From NCBI RefSeq assembly GCF_963583255.1, contig NC_084803.1:6314238-6378237 (forward strand): a stretch of 64,000 nt of DNA. Direction: 5' to 3'. The notes beneath the pieces are model-generated. The model did no database searches. It was not told the DNA's origin and saw nothing but the letters and a program-made list of their open reading frames with translations. Numbering within the stretch: the first letter of the stretch is position 1; each line of letters starts with the position of its first letter. The position numbers were made by a program, and so were the translations under genes. This document shows, in pieces, positions 49,240 to 61,599 of the stretch. Origin of the DNA: Pyrus communis. Lineage: Eukaryota; Streptophyta; Magnoliopsida; Rosales; Rosaceae.

Positions 49240-49368
49240 TTTTTATGGTTCGTTGAGACTATGGAAAAACCAACCAACTCTTATAGTCTCGGTAACCGTG
49301 CTGGAGGTGTATTTTAGCTGGGGAGAGGAAATGTAAGCTAAAATGCGCGGGTAATGAATGACGCGTAC

Positions 49369-51305
49369 CTCCTCTTGGAGTTGGAGCAATGGTACTCGCT
49401 GGAGCCGGAAGTAGATCCAGTGCCAGGTAACTTCCCCGGAAGCGTAGAAATGGGAGACTTAGCGCTGTCAGTAAATGCTATTTCAATTGGAGTCGGGCTT
49501 TGGAGTAGTTTAGTGATCTTGTCAATAATTTCCCTGATAAACATTCCTTCATACCTGGTTGTTATATTTGAAAATGAAGCAAAAGTACACAAATATTTAT
49601 TAGCAACTGCAAAGATTAAATAAATTTTAAAAAATATTTTAAAGTTTTTTGAAATGACATATAAGATCATCTCCAAAAAGGAATGTCAAATTTTGAACAT
49701 GAAATTTAAATTGACAGTTATATGACACTTGGACATTACTCCATATGATATGTCAAATTTTAAATATAAAATAAAAATTCATATTTATTTTCTTTGCATT
49801 GATAATGAAAGAAAATGAACTCAAAGGTATAAAAATACTTAAACATTATATTGGTAATGAACGAAAATGAAAAATTGTGTTTCGAGTTATTTAAGCCATT
49901 ATAACTTTTTAACAAGTTTTTATTTATTTATTACACACACACACACACCACAAAGACGTGGGGAATAAATTAGTTTTTGACTTTTAAGTTTTAACCTCCT
50001 TTTCACAAATTCTCTACTTTCTTTGGCTTGAACACAAGACTTTTGGTTGGTAAAAAGAACATGCGGAGTTCATCTCAAACATTTACTGTCAACTACTTAA
50101 AAAACCATTAGCCTCATGAGATTACCCACTAGGAAGATGGAGAATTTTTGGCTTTTATGTGTGAGAAGCAAGGATCTGGGGAAATCTGGAAGTATCATGA
50201 CAAAGTTTTTGTTTTAAGTGAAATTAATCAAAGTTGAGGCACCCAAGTTTTTATCTAAAATTAGATTTATAATTTATCTTCTCAACAATTATCTTTTTAA
50301 AATTAATTTTGTATAAAAAATAATTACAGTTTGATGATCGGCATAATATCAAACATTGTATTAAATAGTCAACATTTTAATTTGGTAGAGTATCAAATGC
50401 CCTATTAATTTAGTCGATGGTTAATTATCCTAGTCGACTGAAATAGTCAATACAGTCCGAACTGTTAAACGATGCCTAAATCATGAGCACCACCGCTCCC
50501 ATTTGAATGAGCGCAGCTATAAGGCCACACACATCTAGAATAAATTGGAGAACAAGCTCATATATCTTTAGAAGGCTTGAACTCTAGCAATTCAACTTTG
50601 ACATTAAATTTAGAAAGATTGATGAAATTTAGAAGGAGAATTTCGGTAGAAGAATTGGATTGAAAAAAAATAAAAAGAAATGATAGAGAACTCAAATCTA
50701 AGCATAACTGTTAATGACGATTTAAAGAAATAATGAACAAACAAACAGAGAAAAGTACGTACTTACCCATTAGTAGTTCTGAAAACCCGGACTGTCAAAC
50801 CTGCAGCTGCAGTAAGAGCACCTGTCCACCGCCGTAGCTTTTCTTGTATATCTGTATCTTCATGGAAGCGCTCTCTATGCTTCTGAAATGCTAGTTCAAA
50901 AGTACCTATAACATCTGACGGACTAAGATCGTAGAATATTGGCAGAACCATTTGCTTCAGTGTTCTTCTGCACTCCATGATCTGCACCAGCTCCTCAAGA
51001 CACCAGATGGAATCCGCATACCTACTTGAGAAGACGATGACCGAAACCTTAGACCCTTCGATTATTTGCTTCACCTTGTCTGATATATTTTCCCCTATTC
51101 TTATTGATTCGTTCTCCTCCATAAAGAAGTCAATTCCGGCGTCTTTCATTGTCCAGTAGAGGTGGTCCGTGAAGGTTTTGCGCGTGTCTTCGCTAAAGCT
51201 CATGAATACATCGTAGGGCGAGGAGGACGAGGTGGTGGAGGAGGAGGAGGAGGAAGAGGACGGTGAAGACGAAGGTGAGGCTTCAAGGGCTGTACTTGTA
51301 TCCAT
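49369..51305 (-). CDS. Module C: TIR gene, WRKY exons replaced by PP2C
   Basis: Exon 1 (51305-50767) encodes the same TIR as module B but without the 13-residue repeat ([18 protein letters not shown] only). Exon 2 (49554-49369) reads YEGMFIREIIDKITKLL ... [12 protein letters not shown], nearly identical to B. The WRKY exons are missing: homology to module B ends at 48651, and PP2C exons follow. Joining exon 2 (phase 2) to any of the PP2C exons by the visible acceptors gives early stops. Without splicing the protein would end [10 protein letters not shown], about 250 residues. It may thus act as a short TIR-only protein with a basic tail. WCLEEL keeps the catalytic-type Glu; SFSEDTR lacks the usual RG. 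Confidence 0.75.
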
Positions 51306-52354
51306 AACTGCTTACAGCAAAATTTATGATTAATTCAAGTCAAAGTGCACAGATCAGTCCACAAGAAAAGAAGTGCTTTTCTATCTGCATAATTGGATCG
51401 AAGTGCGCAGATTTGCTCGCCCAAGGGAAATTGAAATACGATGGCTTTTCATAAAAGCAAATAAATCTGGATGAGCAATACAATAGAATACAATACCCAA
51501 CTAATATCTAATTGAGAAAATAAAGACTATTAATCGAAAACAGAGGAAAAACCCTGCATCATCCTTCAGCCACACCTAATTCCCCAATTTACAAGGAAGA
51601 TAATCCTCTTGGTTGTGGACTTGACTGATGGTTTGTTGACCTTTAGGTGGAGAATATTAAAAGGGAAGATAATCCTCTTGGTTGTGGACTTGACTGATGG
51701 TTTGTTGACCTGTAGGTGGAGAAATTTTTAGCTGTGACGGAAACACAGATGATACATCAAGTGTTTTTATGTTTGTGGTGGAAAATTTTAATTTTTAAGT
51801 TAGTAATCTTTTAACACACATATCCCACCATTTATATAAGAACACGTGATGTACGACCTCGTATGACAGTCACACTGAAAAATCTCTCCTTTAGGTGGTT
51901 TGTTGACTTTAATTTAAGAGTATTGCTATTCATATTATGTTTTTATACCACATTTTCATACCACCTTATATGGCATTTGATGTGAACAACTACATCATTT
52001 GAATTAATCAGATTTTTAAATTTAGTTCATTATTTAATAAACTAATAATTAAGAAAAACTTGTTGATTAAATGATAATTGTGGTATACGAGGAGTCTTTC
52101 TTATTCGTTTTATTAGGTTTTGTAAATTTTTCAAATAATGTGGCTGTCCACATCAGATGCTATAAACATATGATATAAAAATATGATACGAATAATATTA
52201 CTTTAATTGTGAGGGGTAAAGTTGGATTTTAAGCTGTGGACGGGAAAAACATTTTCCCTTCGTGATTTACGGAGACTGAAGGGTCACTGATGCGAGTAGT
52301 TGACGGTATTTGCAGATCATCTGGGAAAACCACAAGCTCTGCCAACAACAATCA
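51306..52354. promoter_or_regulatory. Bidirectional promoter region of module C, shortened
   Basis: 1049 bp between start codons. Compared with module B about 970 bp after 'tccccaatttacaag' (41719-42690) are missing. A 69-bp unit 'ggaagataatcctcttggt...' is duplicated in tandem at 51595-51732 but single in B. The MITE of module B is also here (51910-52205). Confidence 0.55.
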
Positions 52355-52659
52355 ATGGACACTACCATCACAACCGTTGATCCCTCCTCTGTATCTTCAC
52401 CCTCTTCCTCGAAACAATGGAAGCACGACGTGTTCTTGAGCTTTAGAGGCGAAGACACGCGTCGGACCTTCACCGACAACCTCTACTGGACATTAAAAGA
52501 CAACAAAGTCAACGTCTTCATTGACGAGAACGAACTTCCAAGAGGAGAAAACATAACAGATGAACTGGTGAAAGCGATCAGACGGTCCAGGATGTCCGTC
52601 GTCATCTTCTCGAAACGGTACGCGGAATCCCGATGGTGCCTTGAGGAGCTGGAGAAGAT

Positions 52660-53054
52660 TGTTGCTTTTCAAAGATTGAGTTGTATATTTCTGTGTGTTA
52701 CAAGAGAGTGAGAACACTCTTATAAAGAAACACAAAACGGGATTACAAGAGAGAAGCAAACACCAACCCTAAGTACCTGCCCTAGTTCCGAGAGAAGCAA
52801 AAGAAGAATAAAATAAAGAAAGAAGGTAAGGGACAAGACAAGGTATGGAAGACAAAAGAGTAGGGTTAAGACCATCACTTTAGCCCATAACTTAGCTAAA
52901 GTGAGGATGCCAACCCATACTTGAGATCCTTACACAATACTTTGGGAAGCTAAATGTCACTCCATGAATTAAGGAGTTGACAACATGTCACTAAGAGATC
53001 AAACTCAGCCATGCATGAATCCGTGCCCTAAAGTACATTAGACAACTTCCAATA
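52660..53054 (-). repeat. 3' LTR of the copia element
   Basis: 395 bp, about 98.5% like the partner LTR at 57456. In element sense it begins tattggaagttg and ends caaca. Confidence 0.92.
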
Positions 53055-53060
53055 CTCCCC

Positions 53061-56000
53061 CTCAAGCTGGATCCAGAAGATTGATGGATCCAAGCTTGGA
53101 CAGGAGGCGCTGAAACTGATGAGAAGGCAAGGGCTTTGTGAGAACATCAGCCAGTTGATCAGAGCTTCTGGTGTAGTGTGTCCGAATTACTTGAGATTGC
53201 ACTTGCTCACGAATGTAATGACAATCAACTTCAATGTGCTTCGTTCGTTCGTTCGTGAAACACTGGATTGGAAGCTATATGCATGGCAGCTTGGTTGTCA
53301 CATAATAGAGACATAGGAAGAGTTGCAGAAAACCCTAAGTCGCTTAGAAGACCCTTAAGCCAGATTAATTCACAAGCTGTTGAGGCCATTGCACGATACT
53401 CAGCTTCGGCACTTGATCTGGCAATGACAGTTTGCTTCTTACTTTTCCAGGTGACCAGGTTTCCACCAACAAAGGTGCAATAACCACTAGTGGATTTGCA
53501 ATCAATGGCATTGCCTGCCCAATCAGCGTCACAGTACCCCATGATGTGAGTGTGATCATTCTTTGTCATGAGAATACCACGTCCCACAGACCCTTTCAAG
53601 TAACGTAAGATCCTCTTTACAAGATTCAAATGATCGACAGAAGGAATGTGCATGAATTGGCTGACAATGCTCACTGCATATGAGATATCGGGTCTGGTGA
53701 TAGTTAGGTAGATTAGCTTACCAACAAGCCTCTGGTATGCACTAATATTTGAGAGGGGAGTTCCGCCCATTTTAAGTTTGAGCTTGCTGTCGAGAGGGGT
53801 GGTGGCAGGCTTTGACTCACTCATGTTAGCATCATTGAGAAGATCCATGACATATTTTTGTTGATTAAGAAATAGACCCTTGTGAGACGATGCCATTTCA
53901 ATCCCAAGAAAATATTTTAACACCCCAAAATCTTTAATCGCAAACTTTTGTTGTAGTGACTGTTTGAGTTTGAAGATCTCAGAAGCATTATCACCAGTGA
54001 TTATTAAATCGTCCACATAAATCAGCACAACTAACTTTCCACCAGCTCCAGTACGTACGAACAATGATGAATCAGCTCCACTTCTTTTGAAACCAGCACT
54101 GTGAAGAACTGAGCTTAGTTTAGCATACCAAGCACGAGGGGATTGCTTCAGTCCATAAATGGACTTATGCAACTTACACACCAGATCAGGGACCTGACTT
54201 TGAGGATGGCCAGGGGGCAATCGCATGTAAACTTCTTCTTCGAGATCACCATGAAGAAAGGCGTTCTTCACGTCCATTTGATACATAGACTAACCTTTAT
54301 TGGCAGCAACAGACAACAACACCCTTACTGAGTTCATTTTTGCAACTGGCGCGAATCTTTCTTTATAGTCCACTTCAAATGTTTGAGTGAACCCTCGAGC
54401 CACTAACCTGGCTTTATGCCTCTCGATTGAGCCATCTGCATGAAACTTGATCTTATAGATCCACTTGCAACCCACTGCCTTTTTTCCTTTTGGAAGTTTG
54501 GTGATGCTCCAGGTGTTGTGTTGGTCTAGAGCATTGAGTTCATCTCTCATTGCTTCCTGCCACACAGCCTGATGGTTAGCCTCATGGAAACTTTGAGGCT
54601 CCCTGTAACTAGAAAGGTTGTTAAGGAAGACTGCATGCGAAGGGGTCACTTTTTGATATGACACATAACTTGACATTGGATGCTTTGGTTTGTATATATC
54701 AAAATCATGAAACCTGGTGGGAGGTTGCCTATCACGCCGGGGATTGCGTCGGGGTTCTGGGAGAGAAGGCTCACTCTCGTGTAACCCTTCAGCAACATTT
54801 GGAGGGTTGTCTTGGTTCTCACTGCCTTCATCTTGTATGAACTCATCTGGTTGGGAATCTTGGAGATCAGTGTCTGTGTTGTCATGACTGAGACTGAGAC
54901 TGAGCTCTTCGTGGTGTAAATCCTCAGGTCCAATTCTTGGTAATGGAAGCAGGTCCAGGATGTCATCCCCTTGGTCTATGTTTTCACTTGGTTTAAAAAA
55001 AGAATTAGTCTCATGGAATCTAACATCTTTGGACACAATCACTTTCCTTAGTTGGGGATTATAGCACTTATATCCCTTTTGAGTGGATGAATAACCAAGA
55101 AAGAGACATTTAGCAGCTCTGGGATCCAATTTGTCTCGGTGTTGAGATTGAACATGCACAAAACAGATGCAACCAAACACTTTTAGATGTGAGACATCAA
55201 TTTTTCTTCCTTTCAGGACCTCTAGGGGAGACTTGTGTTCCAAGACTCGACTAGGTAACCTATTGATGATGTATGCAGCTGTCAGAACTCTTTGTGACCA
55301 AAACCTCTTAGGTACATGCATTTGCAACATCAGTGCTCTTGTTTTCTCAAGAAGATCTCGATTTTTACGTTCGGCTACCCCATTTTGTTGAGGGGTTCCA
55401 ATGCAACTCGTTTGATGCATGATGCCATGAGCACTTAAATAATGTTTCATGATATGGGACATGTATTCGGTGCCATTGTCAGATCGCAAGGTTTGTATTT
55501 GAGATGAAAAGTGGTTCTTTACAAGGTTATGAAAATCTTTAAATACTTCTATAACCTCACTCTTAGACTTTAGTAAGTACAACCAAGTAACTCGAGAGAA
55601 GTCATCCACAAAAATCACAAAAAACTTGTAACCATCAAACGATTCACTAGTTGGTCCCCATACATCGGAATGAACAAGTTCAAAACACTTACTTGTTCTA
55701 GAAAGAGAAGATTTAGAGGATAATCTAGTGTCTTTAGACAAGTGACAGGTTTCACAAATCATGTCATCATTTCCTAAATTTGGGAACAAAGTTGACAAAA
55801 TGGGAGAGGAAGGATGTGCTAAACGTTGATGCCACAACCAAGCATCATGAGTGGATTCGAACTTGGTTTGAAGACCTCTGGGATTGCTTTTTGACAGGTA
55901 ATAGAGACCGTCTAAGTAAAACCCTTCACCAATCGTCCTTTTGGTGACACAGTCCTGAAAAATCACATTGTGAGGAGAAAAAATGGCTAAACAATTCAAG

Positions 56001-57388
56001 GTATTTGTGATCTTTCCCACAGATAGAAGTTTAAATGGAAAGGAAGGAACATACAAAGCTACAGACTCGAGTTCATCTGACATCAACTTGATTTTTTCTT
56101 TTCCTAGAACCTTTACTTGGTTTCCATCTGCTATTGAGACTTGAGAAGGTTTTGTCAATCGTTCAAATTTTTGAGAATTAGACACAAGGTTGGTCATATG
56201 ATCTGTGGCACCCGAATCTATAACCCAAAAATCATGCAACATATTTAATTTTAGTGCAGTTTTAAAGGCTTTCATAAGACCTGGCATGTCTTCTTGGGGC
56301 ACAGGATTTGTGTCTGTCAAAAAACCTGTGAACTTGCCAAGCATTGTTGTTGATGTTCCTTCTTCCATGCCCTTGGTACTGTCTTTTTGATCACCTCCTT
56401 TCTTGCCTTGTAGAAATGACAGGAACTCATTCATGAGTTCTGTCGGGTTGGCTGTGAAATTCTTGAATGAATATGCCTTATTGGAGATGGAGGTGGATGC
56501 AGAATTCGCTCGATGTGGGGTACGATTCATCCTTGGTACATTCTTCATGAAGTCTGGCTTTAATTCTGGATGTAAAATCCAGCATGTGTCCCTAACATGA
56601 CTTGTGTTATTGCAGTGTTGACACTTTAGGTGAGGGTGCTTTCCTTTGTACCTTTTTTCGTTAGTTACATATGCCCTAGACTCCGGGACATTTGGCATAG
56701 TACTTATGTTCATGACTTTCCTCCTTACTTCCTCACGTTGAATCGTTGCACACACGCTTGGAAAGGAAGGTAGTTCTGTGTTCATGAGTATGTGACATCG
56801 CAGATCTTCATATGTTGAGTCAAGACTGGACAAGAGTTGGAAAATCTTGTCTTCTTCTGCCCTCTTTCGTAGCAATGCTGCATCTGTCGTATGAGGTCGA
56901 TAAGTTTCCAACTCGTTCCACATGGTCTTCATACTTCCCAAGAGTTGCACAAATGGCTTCCCATCTTGTTGTAAATCGGAGATGTCTTTTTTTAACTGGA
57001 AGACCCGAGCAGCATTATTTTGGCTGCCATACATTTCCCTGACTGCTTCCCATAGTTGATAAGAAGATTCTGAGTAGCTGAAAATTTCAGCCAGCTTTTG
57101 CTCCATGGAATTCAAGAGCCATGACATCACAAGTTGATCTTTGCTCAGCCAGGATTCATAGTTTGACGAGGAAGCATCAGGAACTTTGATGCTTCCATTT
57201 ATGAACCCTAACTTGGACCTACCACCCAGCGCCAATGACACTGCTCTCGACCATGGCAAGTAATTGAACTCATTCAATACGACTGAGCTTAACCTTTGAT
57301 TTGGGTTGACATCCACTTCATGCATATTTACGGAGGAAATTTCCGGGGAGCTATCCGCCGTTGAAGCTGCCGGATTTTCTTGCGACAT
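53061..57388 (-). pseudogene. Copia gag-pol polyprotein with one stop and one frameshift
   Basis: From the ATG at 57388 the frame runs 1032 codons: gag with the zinc knuckle CQHCNNTSHVRDTC, protease DSGATDH, integrase (GAG-pre domain HQRLAHP, core FVDDFSRVTW and LRSDNGTEY) and the start of reverse transcriptase. A TAG at about 54289-54287 stands where relatives have Trp. Then come YVDDLIITGDN of the reverse transcriptase and the RNase H region (CDADWAGNAIDCKSTSGY). Near 53250 a 4-bp repeat (acga) has one unit too many and shifts the frame; the last about 60 codons lie in another frame. The copy is not autonomous. Confidence 0.9.
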
Positions 57389-57455
57389 TTTTGAGATTGA
57401 AGAATTTTGGAAAGCAGTATAGCAGGAGCAGGTTAAAGTTCCTGCTCTGATACCA

Positions 57456-57851
57456 TGTTGTTTTTCAAAGATTGAGTTGTATATTTCTGTGTGTTACAAG
57501 AGAGTGAGAACACTCTTATAGAGAAACACAAAACGAGATTACAAGAGAGAAGCAAACACCAACCCTAAGTACCTGCCCTAGTTCCGAGAGAAGCAAAAGA
57601 AGAATAAAATAAGGAAAGAAGGTAAGGGACAAGACAAGGTATGGAAGACAAAAGAGTAGGGTTAAGACCATCACTTTAGCCCATAACTTAGCTAAAGTGA
57701 GGATGCCAACCCATACTTGAGATCCTTACACAATACTTTGGGAAGCTAAATGTCCACTCCATGAATTAAGGAGTTGACAACATGTCACTAAGAGATCAAA
57801 CTCAGCCATGCATGAATCCGTGCCCTAAAGTACATTAGACAACTTCCAATA
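57456..57851 (-). repeat. 5' LTR of the copia element
   Basis: 396 bp, next to the primer-binding site. In element sense it begins tattggaagttg; the usual tg start is tattg here in both LTRs. Confidence 0.92.
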
Positions 57852-58630
57852 AAGATCATGGAGTGCAGAAGAACACTTGGGCAAATCGTTCTGCCAATAT
57901 TCTACAACGTCGATCCGACGGATGTTAGGAACCAGACTGGTATTGTTGCAGAAGCATTTCAGAAGCATGCAGAGCGCTTCAATGGAGATACAGATAAAGT
58001 CCAGAGGTGGAGATCTGCTTTTACTGAAGCTGCAAATTTGTGTGGTGGGAACCTTAGAAACGCTGATGGGTAATTTCTCTGTTACTTTTTAACTTACTGT
58101 TTTTACATACATAGCATGTATTTTACAGGATGATGTATTACAAGTGTGGAACCAGAAATTTTTACCAGGGTGGGCTAGCAAATCGTTATAGGGTGACTTG
58201 TTGGTTGCTAAAAAGAATTTTCAACGGAAATTCAAGAGATAATATGGAGAAATCAATAAGCCATAGAGACTTAAGATTAAAAACTAGAGTCATGAAGGAA
58301 TTGTTTTAATAAATTGAGTAAACATACAAATTAACTTGAGTTAGGCTTAATTTGGGTGAATTACACTGTAAGATATATATTGATATGCGGATTATATTCG
58401 AACTTTTCACGAAAAAACTACCTGGATTATAGCCCCTGTTCGCCATCATGCTTGTTATGTATTAGTTTTGGTTTAGCAACCTTTAATTACCAACTTCAAG
58501 TGTTGGCTTTTCTTAAGCCTCTACTACAAAATGTCAATAAACTATAAAATGATAGGGCTTAGAACCTTGATCAGTTTACACATTGTAATGCTGCTAATGC
58601 AAAGATTAGAAACCTGATGTGTGTGTGTGT

Positions 58631-58674
<44 letters not shown>

Positions 58675-61078
58675 CTAAACGCTTGATCTATCAGTTTGGT
58701 CGAATTGAGCTAATCACATGGATCAATATAATGTGCCATTGTTTTGTTGTTATCATGACAAAGTTATTAGTTGAGTTTAATCCTGCAGTTTATGATTCTT
58801 ACTTCTTTCTTACTTTGGAAATTTTTGTTAACAGGTACGAAGGTAAGTTTATAAGGAAAATTGTCAACGACATCACTAGAAAACTGAACAACACATACTT
58901 AAACGTGGCTGCCAAAGAAATTGGAATAGATTCTAGAGTGCAAGAAATCATCAATGATTTAGATGTTGAAGGATCGGATGATGTCCGCATTGTTGGAATT
59001 TTGGGCATGGTTGGAACGGGGAAGACAACGGTTGCAAAAGACATTTTCAACAGAGTTCATCAAAGCTTTGAAGGTAAAAGTTTCCTTTCAAAAGTGAGGG
59101 AAGAGAGTGTGGTTAAACTGCAAAACCAACTTCTTTGTGATATCTTGAAACCGGCCAACATAGAGGTAAGTAGTGTGGATCAAGGAACCAAGGAGATACA
59201 AAAAAGACTTGGCGGCATAAAGGTACTTGTCATAATTGATGACGTAGACTCTGTGGATCAACTAGAAGAGTTAGCTATAAAACACGAGTCGTTTGGTCGA
59301 GGGAGTAGAATTATTGTAACAACAAGAGATGAACAATTGCTAAAGTTCATTAGAGTCGATAAGACGTGTTTGGCACAAACAATGAATAATGAAGAAGCTC
59401 TTCAGCTTCTTAGTTGGCGTGCCTTCAGGAAGAGTCATCCTAACGATGATGAATATCTCGAACTCGCAAATAAGGTTGTTGATTACTGTGGTGGGTTGCC
59501 ACTAGCGCTTGAAGTTTTAGGTTCTTATCTAAGTTCAAAAACCAAAAGAGAATGGAGAAGTGCACTGCGCAAATTGAAAAGAAAGCCTCACGGGAAGATT
59601 TATGAAAAGCTTAAAATGAGCTACGATGGGCTAATTGACGATGACGTGAAGGCTATATTCCTTGACATATCTTGTTTCTTTATTGGAATGAACAAGGACT
59701 ATGTCATGACAATATTAGATGGCTGTGACTTCGACCCAGATATAGGAATTGGAGAACTCCATGATCGGTGCCTTGTAACTGTTGATGAAGGAAACAACCT
59801 TATAATGCATGATTTGCTTCGAGATATGGGCAGAGAAATTGTACGTGCAAAATCTCCTACCATCACTGGAAAACGTTGTAGATTGTGGGACCAGGACGAT
59901 GTAAAAGACGTATTGAGTAACATATCTGTAAGTACATTTGCAATCAAATTGTAGTATAAGAATGTATGCAATGAAAGATAAGTGTATGCATATCCCACAT
60001 ACAAATAACCCTTTTCATATTTAATTCTTACTTGATGGATCCAATTCATGGCTTTGCTTCATGTGTATAAATCGTCTTTTCGCAGTTCCTTTCTTACCTA
60101 TTTTTTTTTTCTTTTCTAACAGGGAACGAAGGACGTTGAAGGACTCACTTTAGATTTGCATGAATCTGACAAGCCTAGCTTCAGTACAGAAGCATTTAGA
60201 GAGATGCGGAGGCTGAGGTTGCTCATGCTGAAAGGTGTGAAGTTCACGGGAAACTGCACATATCTTTCCAAAAAGCTAACATGGCTGTGTTGGCCTGAGT
60301 TTCCTCTAGAGGTCACGCCAGAAGATTTTAATCTACCAAACCTAGTTGATGTCGACCTGAGTCATAGCCAAATGCAAGTTTGGACGGACTCTGACGTGGT
60401 ACTGCATAATTTTAACCAACCTATTGATTCTTTCTTCCAGGTTTTGTAAGTACTGACATCATGCTTTCTCTCTTCTGTTTGGAATTTAATTTTGTTTTCG
60501 TTTTTGTGTCACAGCGGCTTGAGAAATTGAAGTTTCTTAATCTAGATCATTTCTGTCGCCTAAAAAGATCACCAGACTTTTCAAAACTCCCCAACCTCGA
60601 GAGATTGATACTCAAAGACTGCAAGAGTTTGTCCGAGGTTCACCCTTCCATAGTACAACTGAAGTGCCTTAAATATCTCTCTCTTGCGAACTCCAATTTA
60701 ACAAATGATGCAATTCCTGAGGATCTCGGGTCTATATCTTCTTTAGAAGTGTTAGATCTAAGAGGCAATGATTTTACTGCACTACCTATCCTCACTGGCC
60801 TTTCCAAGCTTCAAACTTTACAGTTGGCTAATTGCACAATGCTTCAGGCAATTCCGAATTTACCGACAAGGTTGGAAATCCTGGAAGCGAATCAGTGCGT
60901 TACATTGGAAAGAATGCCAGATTTTTCGGAGATGTCGAGATTGAGAGAATTGCATCTGAATTACTCCCCCAAACTCACTGAAATTCCAGGCCTGGATAAG
61001 TCGTTAACCTCCATGACAAGGATTCATATGGAAGGGTGCACCAATCTCAATGATGCTTTTCTGGAAGCAATCCAACGG

Positions 61079-61118
<40 letters not shown>

Positions 61119-61599
61119 ATTTATGCATACATGCATGTATTAATTGCTCTTACAAATCTTGCTGCGCATGGTATAGGGATGAAGTGCGAGCGGAAATGGT
61201 GGCCTTTTTCTTCCTGGACCTTCATGGTTAAGGGGTGTCCAGCCTAAGGAGGAAATCAATGAATATACGCTTGACTGTGAGTCCAGGTCATATTCAAGTG
61301 AATACAAGGAAGGCAGAAATCATGAGGCAGCAAGACCTGGTGATGACTCATACGATGAGAATCGATCTCACAAAAGAATAAGGTTTGATCTCAGTATTGA
61401 AAGCAATGCAGAAGGAACTGTTGCCGGGGAATATAATTGCATTGTAGTTCAAAACCACAAAAGCTGCATGGAATCTGATGCGATCTTTGAGGAGGGGGGA
61501 GATGGTGAGGATGAAGAGAAGGCTCCAAGTGCTGTACTGGTATCCGTTAATTGTTCTTCAAGCGTAACTGATCAGAAGTACAAATTCGGAATCAGTTGA

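Larger units (their letters stand above)
52660..57851 (-). mobile_element. Ty1/copia LTR retrotransposon, nearly complete, recent
   Basis: A 5192-bp element in minus orientation with LTRs at 52660-53054 (395 bp) and 57456-57851 (396 bp), which differ at about five positions. It is flanked by the 5-bp target duplication aagat (52655-52659 and 57852-57856). Inside the upstream LTR lies a primer-binding site, the complement of tggtatcagagc (57444-57455), matching initiator tRNA-Met. The polypurine tract (ttgagggggag in its sense) adjoins the other LTR at 53055. It interrupts the TNL3 TIR exon. Confidence 0.95.
52355..61599 (+). pseudogene. TNL3: TIR exon split by a Ty1/copia element, nonsense codon in last exon
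   Basis: The TIR exon runs 52355-52659 and resumes at 57857-58069 after the retrotransposon and its 5-bp target repeat. Exons 58835-59927 (NBS), 60123-60440, 60515-61078 (LRR) and 61177-61599 (tail) follow as in TNL1. NBS motifs are intact, with one change after the P-loop (VAKDIFN for VAKAIFN). The second codon of the last exon is TGA where TNL1 has TGG, so the 139-residue tail is lost; from there the old frame is open to 61597-61599. Transcription from the TNL promoter would hit the retrotransposon, which lies in the opposite orientation. A shorter product starting downstream is conceivable. Confidence 0.9.

Noticed and set aside
48347..49369. In-frame TIR-PP2C fusion protein
   Set aside because: Exon 2 ends in phase 2, while the PP2C exons need phase 0 or 1 at the visible acceptors; each join tried gives an early stop.
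24877..61599. Direct orthology to RPS4/RRS1
   Set aside because: The layout is similar, but the minus-strand partner lacks NBS and LRR and its WRKY is group IId; only an analogy is supported.
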